A stretch of 15,062 nucleotides of DNA from an uncultured Rhodospirillales bacterium (GTDB lineage Bacteria > Pseudomonadota > Alphaproteobacteria > Acetobacterales > Acetobacteraceae). The notes beneath the pieces were generated by a model. It searched no databases, had not been told where the DNA came from, and saw only the letters and a program-made list of their open reading frames with translations. The translations under genes were made by a program, and so were the position numbers. The DNA lies in contig CAIVDX010000365.1 of the NCBI GenBank assembly GCA_903904805.1, positions 1 to 15,062 of the forward strand, read 5' to 3'. Positions 6,536 to 13,830 of this stretch are shown here, one piece after another; position 1 is the stretch's first letter; every line of letters begins with the position of its first letter.

Positions 6536-8734
6536 GTGCTTGATGCCGCCGAAGCCGTAACGACCTCCGGACCCGAGCGGCGCCGCGTGCGCCCCGCCCA
6601 TTGGGCGATGCTGGGCGGCGCCATCCTCACGATGGTGATCCTGGCCCTGACCAGTTTTATCCTGCTGCAGGTGCGTGAGCGCTCGCTTGAAACCGCGCGG
6701 GACGAAATACGCCGCTTCGATTTTCTGCTCGCCGAACAGACCGCCCGCGCCCTGCAGGGCGTCGACTTGGTGCTCGACAATATCGCCACTGAGCTGCAGG
6801 CCGAGGGAATCGACACACCCGAGGCCTTCGTTCGCGAAAAATCCACCTACGCCGCCCATCTCGCGCTGGCCGGCAAGATCGCCGGTGTGCCCCAGCTCGA
6901 CGCCCTGTCGCTCGTCTCCGATGACGGCCGGGTGATCAATTTCTCTCGCTACTATCCGGTGCCCTCCATCTCGGTTGTCGACCGCGACTATTTCCAAGCC
7001 CTGAGGCAGGTCCAGTCGACACCGCGCTCCTTTGTCAGCATGCGAGTATCGAACCGCGGCACAGGCACCGAAACCATCTATCTGGCACGACGGATCAGCG
7101 GCCCCGATGGCCGATTTGTCGGGCTGCTGTTGGGCGCGATCCAGCTTGAATATTTCTCCTCGCTCTACGAATCGATCCGCAGCAACAACGCGCTCGCGAT
7201 CAGCCTTTGGCGTGATGACGGCCAGATGCTTGTCCGCTCCCCGCCCCCGCCACCCGAGAACACCGAGGCCACACGCATTCCCCCCGCCCTGCTCGGCAGC
7301 ATTCGGCGCGGCATCCCCACCCTGTTCACCACGCCGCACGGCTATGGCGAGCCGCGCATGGTCGCCACCATGATCCCGATCGGCTACCCGGTGGTGGTCA
7401 GCGTGACGCTGGCAGAATCGGCCGCGCTTGTCGGATGGCGCCAGGATGCGTTCACCATCGGCACCGCCGGCATCGGCAGCGCCATTCTGATCTGCGTGCT
7501 GACCTGGCTGCTGGTGCGACAGTTCGGTGCCTATGAGGCCATGCGCGCGGCAATGATCGCCCGCGAGGATGCGGTGCTCGGGCGCGAGGCCGCCGAGGCG
7601 CAGCTGCGCCAATCCCAGAAAATGGAGGCGGTCGGGCAGCTGACCGCCGGACTGGCGCATGATTTCAATAATCTGCTGACGTCGATCATCGTCAATCTTG
7701 ACGCGCTGCGACCTACGGGCGGCGAATCCCGCACGCTGCAGATGGTGCGGCAGGCATCCGAGCGTGCCGCCAACCTCACCCGCCAGCTGCTCGCCTTCTC
7801 GCGCCAACAGATTCTGCAGCCGCAGGCCCTCGCCCTGGACGAGGTATTGCGTAGCATGCGCGACCTGCTTGCCAGTTCGGTCGGCAGTCGAATCACACTT
7901 GAGCTGCGCCTGGCCGAGGACCTCTGGCCCGCCTACGCCGATCCGGTGCAGGTCGAAAACATGGTGCTGAACCTGTCGATCAACGCGCGCGATGCAATGC
8001 CGGATGGCGGCCGCCTGCTCATCGAGACCTTCAACGTGCCGGCCGGCAGCCCCGCGCTGGTGTCGGGACCGGCCGACCTCGCCGATGGTGATTATGTCTG
8101 CCTCGCGGTGCGTGATACCGGCCAGGGCATGCCCGCCGAAGTCGTCGCCCGCGCATTCGACCCGTTCTTCACCACCAAGCCGCAGGGCAAGGGCACCGGA
8201 CTTGGGCTGTCCCAGGTGTATGGCGTCGCCCGTCAGTCCGGCGGCGGCGTGGTGATTGACAGCGCACCTGGCGCTGGCACCTCGGTTCTGGTCTTCCTGC
8301 CACGGTCCAAGGCCATCATCCCAGTCACGAACGACAGCGCCAATGGCGCCGGAGCCGCTATCGACACCGCCGGCCGCTTCATCCTGGTTGTCGACGACGA
8401 TGCGCTGGTGGGCGAAACGGTCACCGGCGTGCTGGAAACGCTGGGCTGCCGCTACCAGCTGCTATCGGATGCCGCGAGCGCAATTCGCCGCATCGCCAGC
8501 GGCCCCGCTCCGGACGCGATGCTCATCGACTTCGCCATGCCCGGCATGAATGGCGCGGATGCCGCCAGCGAAATTCGCAAATACCTGCCAGACCTGCCGA
8601 TCATTTTCATGACCGGCTTCGCCGATCCCGCCCCGCTGGACGGTGAGCGCTTCATCCTCACCAAGCCATTCCGCGCGCCGCAACTCGCCCGCATGCTCTC
8701 CGATGCGTTGGCCTTTGCCCCCGCCGCAGAGTGA
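6536..8734 (+). CDS. Membrane hybrid sensor histidine kinase with C-terminal receiver
   Basis: 732 residues from GTG 6536, with GAGGG (6522-6526) 9 nt upstream. TM1 is at about 24-46, after a basic RRR stretch. A periplasmic double-Cache-like sensor follows (about 50-300), including VVDRDYFQAL and TIYLARRISGPDGRFVG. TM2 is at about 304-328. The dimerisation/phosphoacceptor helix GLAHDFNNLL has His375. The ATPase domain shows an N box (NLSINARDAMPDGG), a G1 box (DTGQGMP), an F box (FDPFFTTKPQGKG) and a G2 box (GTGLGL). The receiver starts at ILVVDDD (about 617), with phospho-Asp665 in LIDFAMPGMNG and the conserved Lys in LTKPF. It would sense a small ligand outside the membrane and relay phosphate from His to its own Asp. 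No HPt protein or DNA-binding regulator is adjacent, so the output is unknown. Its position after the efflux operon makes control of that operon possible but unproven. Confidence 0.92.
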   Translation: MLDAAEAVTTSGPERRRVRPAHWAMLGGAILTMVILALTSFILLQVRERSLETARDEIRRFDFLLAEQTARALQGVDLVLDNIATELQAEGIDTPEAFVREKSTYAAHLALAGKIAGVPQLDALSLVSDDGRVINFSRYYPVPSISVVDRDYFQALRQVQSTPRSFVSMRVSNRGTGTETIYLARRISGPDGRFVGLLLGAIQLEYFSSLYESIRSNNALAISLWRDDGQMLVRSPPPPPENTEATRIPPALLGSIRRGIPTLFTTPHGYGEPRMVATMIPIGYPVVVSVTLAESAALVGWRQDAFTIGTAGIGSAILICVLTWLLVRQFGAYEAMRAAMIAREDAVLGREAAEAQLRQSQKMEAVGQLTAGLAHDFNNLLTSIIVNLDALRPTGGESRTLQMVRQASERAANLTRQLLAFSRQQILQPQALALDEVLRSMRDLLASSVGSRITLELRLAEDLWPAYADPVQVENMVLNLSINARDAMPDGGRLLIETFNVPAGSPALVSGPADLADGDYVCLAVRDTGQGMPAEVVARAFDPFFTTKPQGKGTGLGLSQVYGVARQSGGGVVIDSAPGAGTSVLVFLPRSKAIIPVTNDSANGAGAAIDTAGRFILVVDDDALVGETVTGVLETLGCRYQLLSDAASAIRRIASGPAPDAMLIDFAMPGMNGADAASEIRKYLPDLPIIFMTGFADPAPLDGERFILTKPFRAPQLARMLSDALAFAPAAE

Positions 8735-8766
8735 AAGCTGCCATTTAGCCCGCTGAACGACGCCGG

Positions 8767-9750
8767 TCAGCCATAACCGTACGGATGCTCAAGCCGCCAC
8801 GCCGCCGCGTGGTCAACGATTTCACGCAAATCTGCGAAGCGCGGCGCCCAGCCGGCCTCCGCCTTGATCAGATCGCTGCACGCCACCAGCCGGGGCGGAT
8901 CACCCGCCCGGCGCGGCCCGATGCGCGCTGGCACGTCACGGCCCAGGCTCGCCGCCACCGACTCCAGCACCTGCCTGACCGAATGCCCCGCGCCATTGCC
9001 GAGATTGTAGCTCACGCTGGCATGATCGAGCCGGTCCAGCACCCTGATGTGAGCATCGGCGAGGTCGCAGACATGGACATAATCGCGGATACAGGTGCCG
9101 TCGGGGGTGTCATAATCATCCCCGAAGATGGTCAGTTCAGGGATACGACCCAAGGCCGCATCGATCGCCAGCGGGATCAGATGCGTCTCCGGACGATGGT
9201 CTTCACCGAGCCGCCCGCGCGGATCCGCGCCGGCCGCGTTGAAATATCGTAGACAAGCGCTGCGCAACCCATGCACCCGGTCCGCCCACAGCAGCGCCCG
9301 TTCGATCATCCGCTTGCTCTCGCCATAGGCCGAGGCCGGCTCGATCACCGCGGTCTCGGCCAAGGTGGGCGTGTCCGCGGAGCCGAAAATATTGGCCGTG
9401 GACGACAGCACAAAGCGCGGCACCTCATGGCGCACCGCAGCCTGGATCAGCGCGAAGCCATTGCCGGCATTCTCACTCAGATAGCGCATCGGCTCACGCA
9501 TACTCTCGCCGACCAGCGACAATGCGGCGAAATGGAACAGACCATCCCACCGGCCATCTGCCAGCACCGCCTCCAGCGCGACCGGATCCGCCAGATCACC
9601 CTTGACAAAGCGCGCGCCCGGCGACACCGCAGATCGATGGCCGGTGCGCAGATTGTCGAACACCACCACCTCATCGCCCCGCTCCAGCAGGGTCAGCACC
9701 AGATGGCTGCCGACATAGCCGGCCCCGCCTGTCACCAGAAAACGCGCCAT
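8767..9750 (-). CDS. galE: UDP-glucose 4-epimerase (short-chain dehydrogenase fold)
   Basis: 327 residues, typical GalE length. It interconverts UDP-glucose and UDP-galactose using tightly bound NAD in the cytoplasm, feeding galactose use and surface polysaccharide synthesis. The NAD-binding GGAGYVGSH is at residues 8-16. FDNLRTGHR (31-39) is the usual nucleotide-specificity strand. The active site is SSTANIFG (Thr118 takes the place of the catalytic Ser/Thr) with Tyr142 and Lys146 in AYGESK. LRYFNAAGADP and DGTCIRDYVHV are GalE hallmarks that distinguish it from other sugar epimerases. It follows the GST gene by 37 bp on the same strand, so co-transcription is likely although the functions do not obviously match. 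It is convergent with the kinase gene (32 bp gap), with no clear hairpin terminator between them. Confidence 0.95.
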   Translation of the reverse strand: MARFLVTGGAGYVGSHLVLTLLERGDEVVVFDNLRTGHRSAVSPGARFVKGDLADPVALEAVLADGRWDGLFHFAALSLVGESMREPMRYLSENAGNGFALIQAAVRHEVPRFVLSSTANIFGSADTPTLAETAVIEPASAYGESKRMIERALLWADRVHGLRSACLRYFNAAGADPRGRLGEDHRPETHLIPLAIDAALGRIPELTIFGDDYDTPDGTCIRDYVHVCDLADAHIRVLDRLDHASVSYNLGNGAGHSVRQVLESVAASLGRDVPARIGPRRAGDPPRLVACSDLIKAEAGWAPRFADLREIVDHAAAWRLEHPYGYG

Positions 9751-9787
9751 CAGATCACCCGACCCTTCGTCTGAAGTCTGCCCACGC

Positions 9788-10420
9788 TCATGTCAGGGGT
9801 GGTGCGCAGAACCGCACAAAGCCCGCCCGCGTCGCAACCCGCCCATACCATTCCTCCAACGCAGGAAAGTCCGGCCGGTTCGCGATCTCCACCCCATACC
9901 AGCGCCGGGCGAACGCCCCCAGCACCAGATCCGCCAGAGTAAACCCGTCACCTTCAATGAAGCCGCCCCCCAATGCCGCAAGCTGCGCATCGACGATCCG
10001 CCAGCACGCCGCAGACTCTGTGCTCGCCAGGGCGATCGAAGCAGGATCACGCTTGTCCGGCGCCGTACGCACCATACCCCAGAACAACGGCCGTTCGGCG
10101 GGCGTTAATGTCGAGAGTTGCCAATCAAGCCAGCGATCCACCCGCGCCCTCGCACCTGGCTTATCCGGATAAAGCCCACCCGACGCGGCCGGATAGGCCT
10201 GACAGAGATAGCGCAAGATGGAATTCGACTCCCACAGCACCAGCCCACCATCCTCCAGCGTCGGCACCCGCCCATTCGGATTGAGCGCGCGATACTCCGC
10301 TGTCCCCACCACGCCAAACTGCATCCCGGCATCAGTGCGGTCGTAGGGAAGCTGCAACTCCTCAAGGCACCACAGCACCTTCTGCACATTGACCGAATTC
10401 ACCCGGCCCCAAAGCTTCAT
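9788..10420 (-). CDS. Glutathione S-transferase family protein, GstB-like
   Basis: 210 residues from the ATG whose A is at 10420. GGGAGG lies at good spacing upstream, and the in-frame extension to 10462 is not needed. The thioredoxin-like N-domain has LWGRVNSVNVQKVLWCLEEL. Ser9 and Asn11 lie in the position that contacts the glutathione thiol in this group, which lacks the Tyr of classical GSTs. NPNGRVPTL holds the cis-Pro (Val52-Pro53). WESNSILRYL has the Glu64-Ser65 pair that holds the gamma-glutamyl group. The helical C-domain ends near FCAPPLT. The pattern resembles E. coli GstB (YliJ), which acts on small haloacids, but the substrate here is not known. It is the first gene of a likely GST-galE unit and diverges from the exported amidohydrolase gene, sharing a 110-bp intergenic region with it. 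Confidence 0.9.
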   Translation of the reverse strand: MKLWGRVNSVNVQKVLWCLEELQLPYDRTDAGMQFGVVGTAEYRALNPNGRVPTLEDGGLVLWESNSILRYLCQAYPAASGGLYPDKPGARARVDRWLDWQLSTLTPAERPLFWGMVRTAPDKRDPASIALASTESAACWRIVDAQLAALGGGFIEGDGFTLADLVLGAFARRWYGVEIANRPDFPALEEWYGRVATRAGFVRFCAPPLT

Positions 10421-10444
10421 GCCCGCCTCCCTGCCAACATGCCG

Positions 10445-10473
10445 ATGATGCAGCCCGACCATGCACAGGGCAA
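10445..10473 (-). promoter_or_regulatory. Possible promoter of the GST-galE unit
   Basis: On the minus strand, TTGCCC (10468-10473, 4 of 6) is followed by a 17-bp spacer and CATCAT (10445-10450, 4 of 6). Transcription would start near 10438, about 18 nt before the GST start codon, leaving room for the GGGAGG ribosome site. The match is weak and suggestive only. Confidence 0.3.
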
Positions 10474-10479
10474 CCGGCG

Positions 10480-10508
10480 GTGACGCAACGGCAGCGCCGC
10501 GCTAGTGT
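10480..10508 (+). promoter_or_regulatory. Possible promoter of the exported amidohydrolase-MBL operon
   Basis: GTGACG (10480-10485, 4 of 6) and TAGTGT (10503-10508, 3 of 6) are separated by 17 bp. Transcription would start near 10515, just ahead of AGGAGG (10520-10525). Correct spacing is the main argument, since the hexamers are weak. It lies back to back with the possible GST promoter, so one regulator could act on both. Confidence 0.25.
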
Positions 10509-10530
10509 TGTCGAAAAGCAGGAGGAAACC

Positions 10531-11634
10531 ATGCGCCCGCACATGCCAACCCGCCTTGTCGCCGACGATGCCAGCCATGGCCCCTTCTGTGCCTGCCACC
10601 CAACGCGGCGCACCGTCCTGGGCGGTCTCGCCGCCGGCCTTGCCGCACCTGCGATCGGTCTCGGCACCGCCAGCGCCCAGCCCGCGCCCGCGAACCCCCG
10701 CCGGATCGATGTGCACCACCACATCATCCCGCCCGTCTATATCGAGCGCGCGCGCGACCGTCTGATCGCCTCGGCCGACACCTCACCCGAGCCCCTCCTC
10801 TCCTGGACACCCGCCAAGGCGCTGGAGGAGATGGACAAATACGGCGTCGCGACCGCGCTCACCTCGATCTCCACCCCGGGCATCTGGTTTGGCGACCGCC
10901 AGGCAGGGCGCGACCTCGCGCGCGCCTGCAACGAATACGCCGCCCGCATGGCCGTGGACCACCCGGGCCGCTTCGGCACGCTGATCGCGCTGCCGCTGCC
11001 CGATATCGAGGGCAGCCTCGCCGAGATCGAATACGGCTTCTCCGCGCTGAAGGCCGACGGCGTGTGCCTGCTCACCAGCTATGACGGCAAATGGCCCGGC
11101 GACCCCGCCTTCGCACCCGTCATGGATGAGCTCAACCGTCGTAAGGCGGTGATCTATTTCCACCCCACCGCGCCCAGCTGCTGCGTCAATCTGGTCCCAG
11201 GCGTCGCCCCCTCCACCGTCGAATTCCTGTTCGACAGCACCCGCGCCCTGCTCAGCATGATGGCGAGCGGCACGCTCGGTCGATGCCCCGACCTGCGCTG
11301 CATTTTCGCCCACACCGGCGGCGCCACCTCCGACATCGCCTTCCGCATCAACGCCTATTTCGCCCGCCACCCGGACCTCGCCGAGCACATACCGGGCGGG
11401 GCGATGGCGACGATGAAGCGCCAGAACTACGACATCGCCAACTCGGTGAACCCAGCCACGATGGCCGCGGCACTGGCCCTCTGGGGCCCCGAGCAACTGC
11501 TGTTCGGCTCCGACAACCCCTTCGTTCCGCTGTCGATCACCGGCGCGGCCTTCGACAAGTTCGAGCTGTCTGCCGCCCAGCGTGCGATGATCGACCGCAC
11601 CAACGCGTTGAAGTTGTTTCCCCGCTTCACCTAG
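10531..11634 (+). CDS. Tat-exported amidohydrolase, ACMSD-like (amidohydrolase 2 family)
   Basis: 367 residues from ATG 10531, set by AGGAGG 5 nt upstream. A long n-region (25 residues, including FCACH) precedes the twin arginines 26-27 in RRTVLGGLAAGLAAPAIGLG, ending at ASAQ near residue 50. This is a Tat signal, so the protein should be exported folded with its metal. The TIM-barrel amidohydrolase core shows the metal ligands: IDVHHHIIPP (His62-64, the H-x-H pair), His211 in YFHPTAP, His261 in FAHTGG and Asp328 in GSDNPF. The family includes aminocarboxymuconate-semialdehyde, gamma-resorcylate and 6-methylsalicylate decarboxylases as well as hydrolases, so the reaction could be non-oxidative decarboxylation or hydrolysis of a cyclic compound. 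It is followed after 54 bp by a second Tat-exported metalloenzyme with an identical ribosome site, suggesting an operon. Fold and metal site are clear; substrate is unknown. Confidence 0.88.
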   Translation: MRPHMPTRLVADDASHGPFCACHPTRRTVLGGLAAGLAAPAIGLGTASAQPAPANPRRIDVHHHIIPPVYIERARDRLIASADTSPEPLLSWTPAKALEEMDKYGVATALTSISTPGIWFGDRQAGRDLARACNEYAARMAVDHPGRFGTLIALPLPDIEGSLAEIEYGFSALKADGVCLLTSYDGKWPGDPAFAPVMDELNRRKAVIYFHPTAPSCCVNLVPGVAPSTVEFLFDSTRALLSMMASGTLGRCPDLRCIFAHTGGATSDIAFRINAYFARHPDLAEHIPGGAMATMKRQNYDIANSVNPATMAAALALWGPEQLLFGSDNPFVPLSITGAAFDKFELSAAQRAMIDRTNALKLFPRFT

Positions 11635-11688
11635 CAATCGTCACCAACGGGCATATTTGCCGAGGACACAACATCGTTGGAGGAAACC

Positions 11689-12651
11689 ATGTCCGAGATG
11701 ACACGCCGTGGCCTGATCGCCGGCACCGCCGCCCTCGCCGCGACCCCTGTTCTGGCCACCGCCCCGATGGCCGGCGTCCAGGCGCCTGGCTTCTATCGCT
11801 TCAAGGTCGGCGATCTCGAACTCACCCAGATCTCCGACGGTGCGGCCAACTTCCCGATGCCCGAGCATTTCGTCGTCAACGTCAGCACAGACCGCGCGAT
11901 CAAGGCCGCCGCCGACGCCTATCTCGCCCCCAGCGGCAAAATCACCGTTCCGTTCAACCCGCTGCTGATCAACACCGGCTCCAAGCTGATCCTGATCGAC
12001 ACCGGCAACGGCCAGGTCGCCAACCCCGCGATCGGCCGGCTTCTTCCCAACCTCGCCGCCGCCGGCATCACGCCAGACCAGATCGACATGGTCGTGATCT
12101 CCCACATCCACCCCGACCACACCAACGGGCTACACCTAAAGGACGGCACCCTCGCCTTCCCGAAAGCGGAAATCATGATGCCCGCCACCGACTGGGCATT
12201 CTGGATGAGCGAGGAAAACGCCGCCAAGGCCACCGACCCGATCAACAAGAACTATTTCACCAGCGCCGCAAAGACGCTCTCCGACCTCAAAGGTAAGGTG
12301 ACACCCTATGAATGGGGCAAGGAAATCGCGCCGGGCCTGACCTCGCTCGCCACCCCAGGCCACACTCCAGGCCACACCTCATTCGTGGTTGCCTCCGGCA
12401 AGGACAAGGTCTTCGTGCAGTCCGACGTGACCAACATCCCCGCCTTCTTCCTGCGCAATCCCGACTGGCACGTGATGTACGACCACGACGCCGCACTGGC
12501 GCAGAAAACCCGTCACAAATTCTTTGACATGGCAGCCGCGGAAAAGGCACCGGTGATCGGCTTCCACTTCCCCTTCCCCAGCCAAGGCCATGTCGAGAAG
12601 GACGGTTCGGGCTACCGCCTCCTGCCGGTGGTCTGGAATCCGCTGGTCTGA
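11689..12651 (+). CDS. Tat-exported metallo-beta-lactamase-fold hydrolase
   Basis: 320 residues from ATG 11689. GGAGG (11679-11683) decides this start over TTG 11677. A short Tat signal (MTRRGLIAGTAALAATPVLATA, Arg6-Arg7) predicts periplasmic location. The MBL-fold ligands of a two-metal site are all present: HIHPDH (His139, His141, Asp143, His144), His229 in GHTPGHTSF (His225 is nearby), Asp246 in VQSDVTN and His293 in GFHFPFPSQGH. The pattern resembles AHL-lactonase/alkylsulfatase-like MBL hydrolases rather than true beta-lactamases, because the bridging residue is Asp and the last His is in GFHFPFP. It probably opens a lactone or another ester-type bond. It lies 54 bp after the exported amidohydrolase and is convergent with the aldolase-family gene (18 bp gap). 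A joint pathway with the amidohydrolase is plausible. Confidence 0.9.
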   Translation: MSEMTRRGLIAGTAALAATPVLATAPMAGVQAPGFYRFKVGDLELTQISDGAANFPMPEHFVVNVSTDRAIKAAADAYLAPSGKITVPFNPLLINTGSKLILIDTGNGQVANPAIGRLLPNLAAAGITPDQIDMVVISHIHPDHTNGLHLKDGTLAFPKAEIMMPATDWAFWMSEENAAKATDPINKNYFTSAAKTLSDLKGKVTPYEWGKEIAPGLTSLATPGHTPGHTSFVVASGKDKVFVQSDVTNIPAFFLRNPDWHVMYDHDAALAQKTRHKFFDMAAAEKAPVIGFHFPFPSQGHVEKDGSGYRLLPVVWNPLV

Positions 12652-12669
12652 GTGCCCGTGCTGGCCGGA

Positions 12670-13452
12670 TCAGTCCCGATAGGAGGGATCGATCCGGTCC
12701 AGCCGGCGCAGCAGCGAGGGCCACTCGCGATCGCCCAGCCGCGAGCGGTCGTTGCCGTGCTGCCGCGCGGTGTGCTCGGCGACCTCCGCGGGCGGCATGC
12801 GCAAATCCTTCGTCGCCGCCATCGCCTTCATCTGGGTGCGCGCCGCCTTGTCGAGATAATTCATCCGCATATACGCCTCGGCCACCGTCTCGCCGCAGGT
12901 AAGAAGACCGTGATTGCGCAGCACCATCGCCTTGTGCGTGCCCAAATCGGCAATCAACCGGGTCCGCTCGTCCAGGCTGAGCGCGATGCCCTCGTAATCG
13001 TGATAGCCGATCCGGTTATAGAACATCATCGCATGCTGCGAGAGCGGCAGCAGCCCCTCGCCACACATCGACAGCGAGATGCCGTCATCATTATGCAGAT
13101 GCATCACGCACAATGCGTCCGGCCGCGCCATATGCACGGCGGAATGAATCACGAAGCCGGCGGCGTTCACCGGATAGGGGCTCTCGGACATCTTGTTGCC
13201 GTTCATATCGATCTTCACCAGCGAGCTGGCTGTGATCTCATCGAACGCCAAGCCGAACGGATTGATCAGAAAATGATGCTCGGGCCCCGGCACGCGCAGC
13301 GAGATATGGGTATAGATGACGTCGGTCCAGCCATGCAGCGCCGCCAGCCGATATGTCGCCGCAAGGTCAACGCGCAATGCGCGCTCCGCCTCGCTGATCG
13401 GCCCAGCTTGAGCACCGGCGCTGAGATTCAGCTCGGTATCGAAATCGGCCAT
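12670..13452 (-). CDS. Class II aldolase/adducin-family protein
   Basis: 260 residues from the ATG at 13452, preceded by GGGGAGG at good spacing. The frame stays open to 13554 but has no better start. No signal peptide, so cytoplasmic. The zinc-type ligands of the fold are His118 and His120 in VMHLHND and His181 in LRNHGLLT. HSAVHMARPDA (103-113) is the conserved helix before them. The catalytic glutamate that true fuculose/ribulose-phosphate aldolases carry four residues before the first His of that helix appears to be absent (NAAGFVIH here). This favours the adducin-like branch, whose members include non-aldolases; a metal-dependent decarboxylase, lyase or oxygenase role is possible. It faces the MBL gene and diverges from the receiver-EAL gene. 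Family is secure; reaction is unknown. Confidence 0.87.
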   Translation of the reverse strand: MADFDTELNLSAGAQAGPISEAERALRVDLAATYRLAALHGWTDVIYTHISLRVPGPEHHFLINPFGLAFDEITASSLVKIDMNGNKMSESPYPVNAAGFVIHSAVHMARPDALCVMHLHNDDGISLSMCGEGLLPLSQHAMMFYNRIGYHDYEGIALSLDERTRLIADLGTHKAMVLRNHGLLTCGETVAEAYMRMNYLDKAARTQMKAMAATKDLRMPPAEVAEHTARQHGNDRSRLGDREWPSLLRRLDRIDPSYRD

Positions 13453-13764
13453 GGCCAGCCTCCCCGTGGTTGTTGCCTGCGTCGCTTTTCGCGTTGTTCG
13501 CCGCGTCTCGTGGTAACATCCACCTTCAGTCGAAGCCAGCCCCGGCGGACGCACCGGCCGGATAGCGGTTCCGGCAGATGGCGGCCTTCGCGCGCCGCGT
13601 GTGTGGGCATCGTCCCCGTACTTCCTTGGGTGGCGCTCCTAGGCAAACCCCAGGCCATGACTCACCCAGAAAGACAACTTTGACAAAATTATACAAAACC
13701 TTGCTCCATTCGCGCTGGAACTCGGCTCCGTTTTAAAGATAGATAGAGGGAATCCCGTGTAGCT
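13453..13764. other. Non-coding divergent region between aldolase-family and receiver-EAL genes
   Basis: No convincing gene is found in this stretch. The short frames crossing it are continuations of shadow frames. Positions 13453-13670 are GC-rich with no clear motif. Positions 13671-13745 are the most AT-rich part of the window. They hold a perfect plus-strand TTGACA (13680-13685) and, three bases on, a perfect minus-strand TATAAT (plus-strand ATTATA at 13688-13693). Neither has a good partner hexamer at 16-18 bp. The stretch probably contains the promoters of both divergent genes, possibly with activator sites. AGATAGATAG near 13739-13746 is a tiny direct repeat of no known role. Confidence 0.45.
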
Positions 13765-13830
13765 ATGTCGTCAGGGATAGACCCCACCCCTGGGGATCAG
13801 GCACTCTGGAGCTTCCGGTCTAGGCGAACC

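Noticed and set aside
6221..7807. 528-codon open frame on the minus strand
   Set aside because: Antisense to the end of the pump and to the kinase, both of which are clearly real. The translation is low-complexity with no family motif.
8735..8766. Bidirectional terminator between the kinase and galE
   Set aside because: The 32-bp gap has no stable hairpin plus T-tract on either strand.
11283..12296. 337-codon plus-strand frame overlapping both exported hydrolases
   Set aside because: Bridges two well-supported genes in another frame. Composition is Arg/His/Pro only, typical of a frame shadow.
13428..13658. 76-codon minus-strand frame upstream of the aldolase-family gene
   Set aside because: Overlaps the start of the real gene in another frame, is Arg-rich, and has no ribosome site or recognisable feature.
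12652..13683. 343-codon plus-strand frame opposite the aldolase-family gene
   Set aside because: Shadow of the minus-strand gene, which has a good ribosome site and clear family motifs. The Arg/His-rich product matches nothing.
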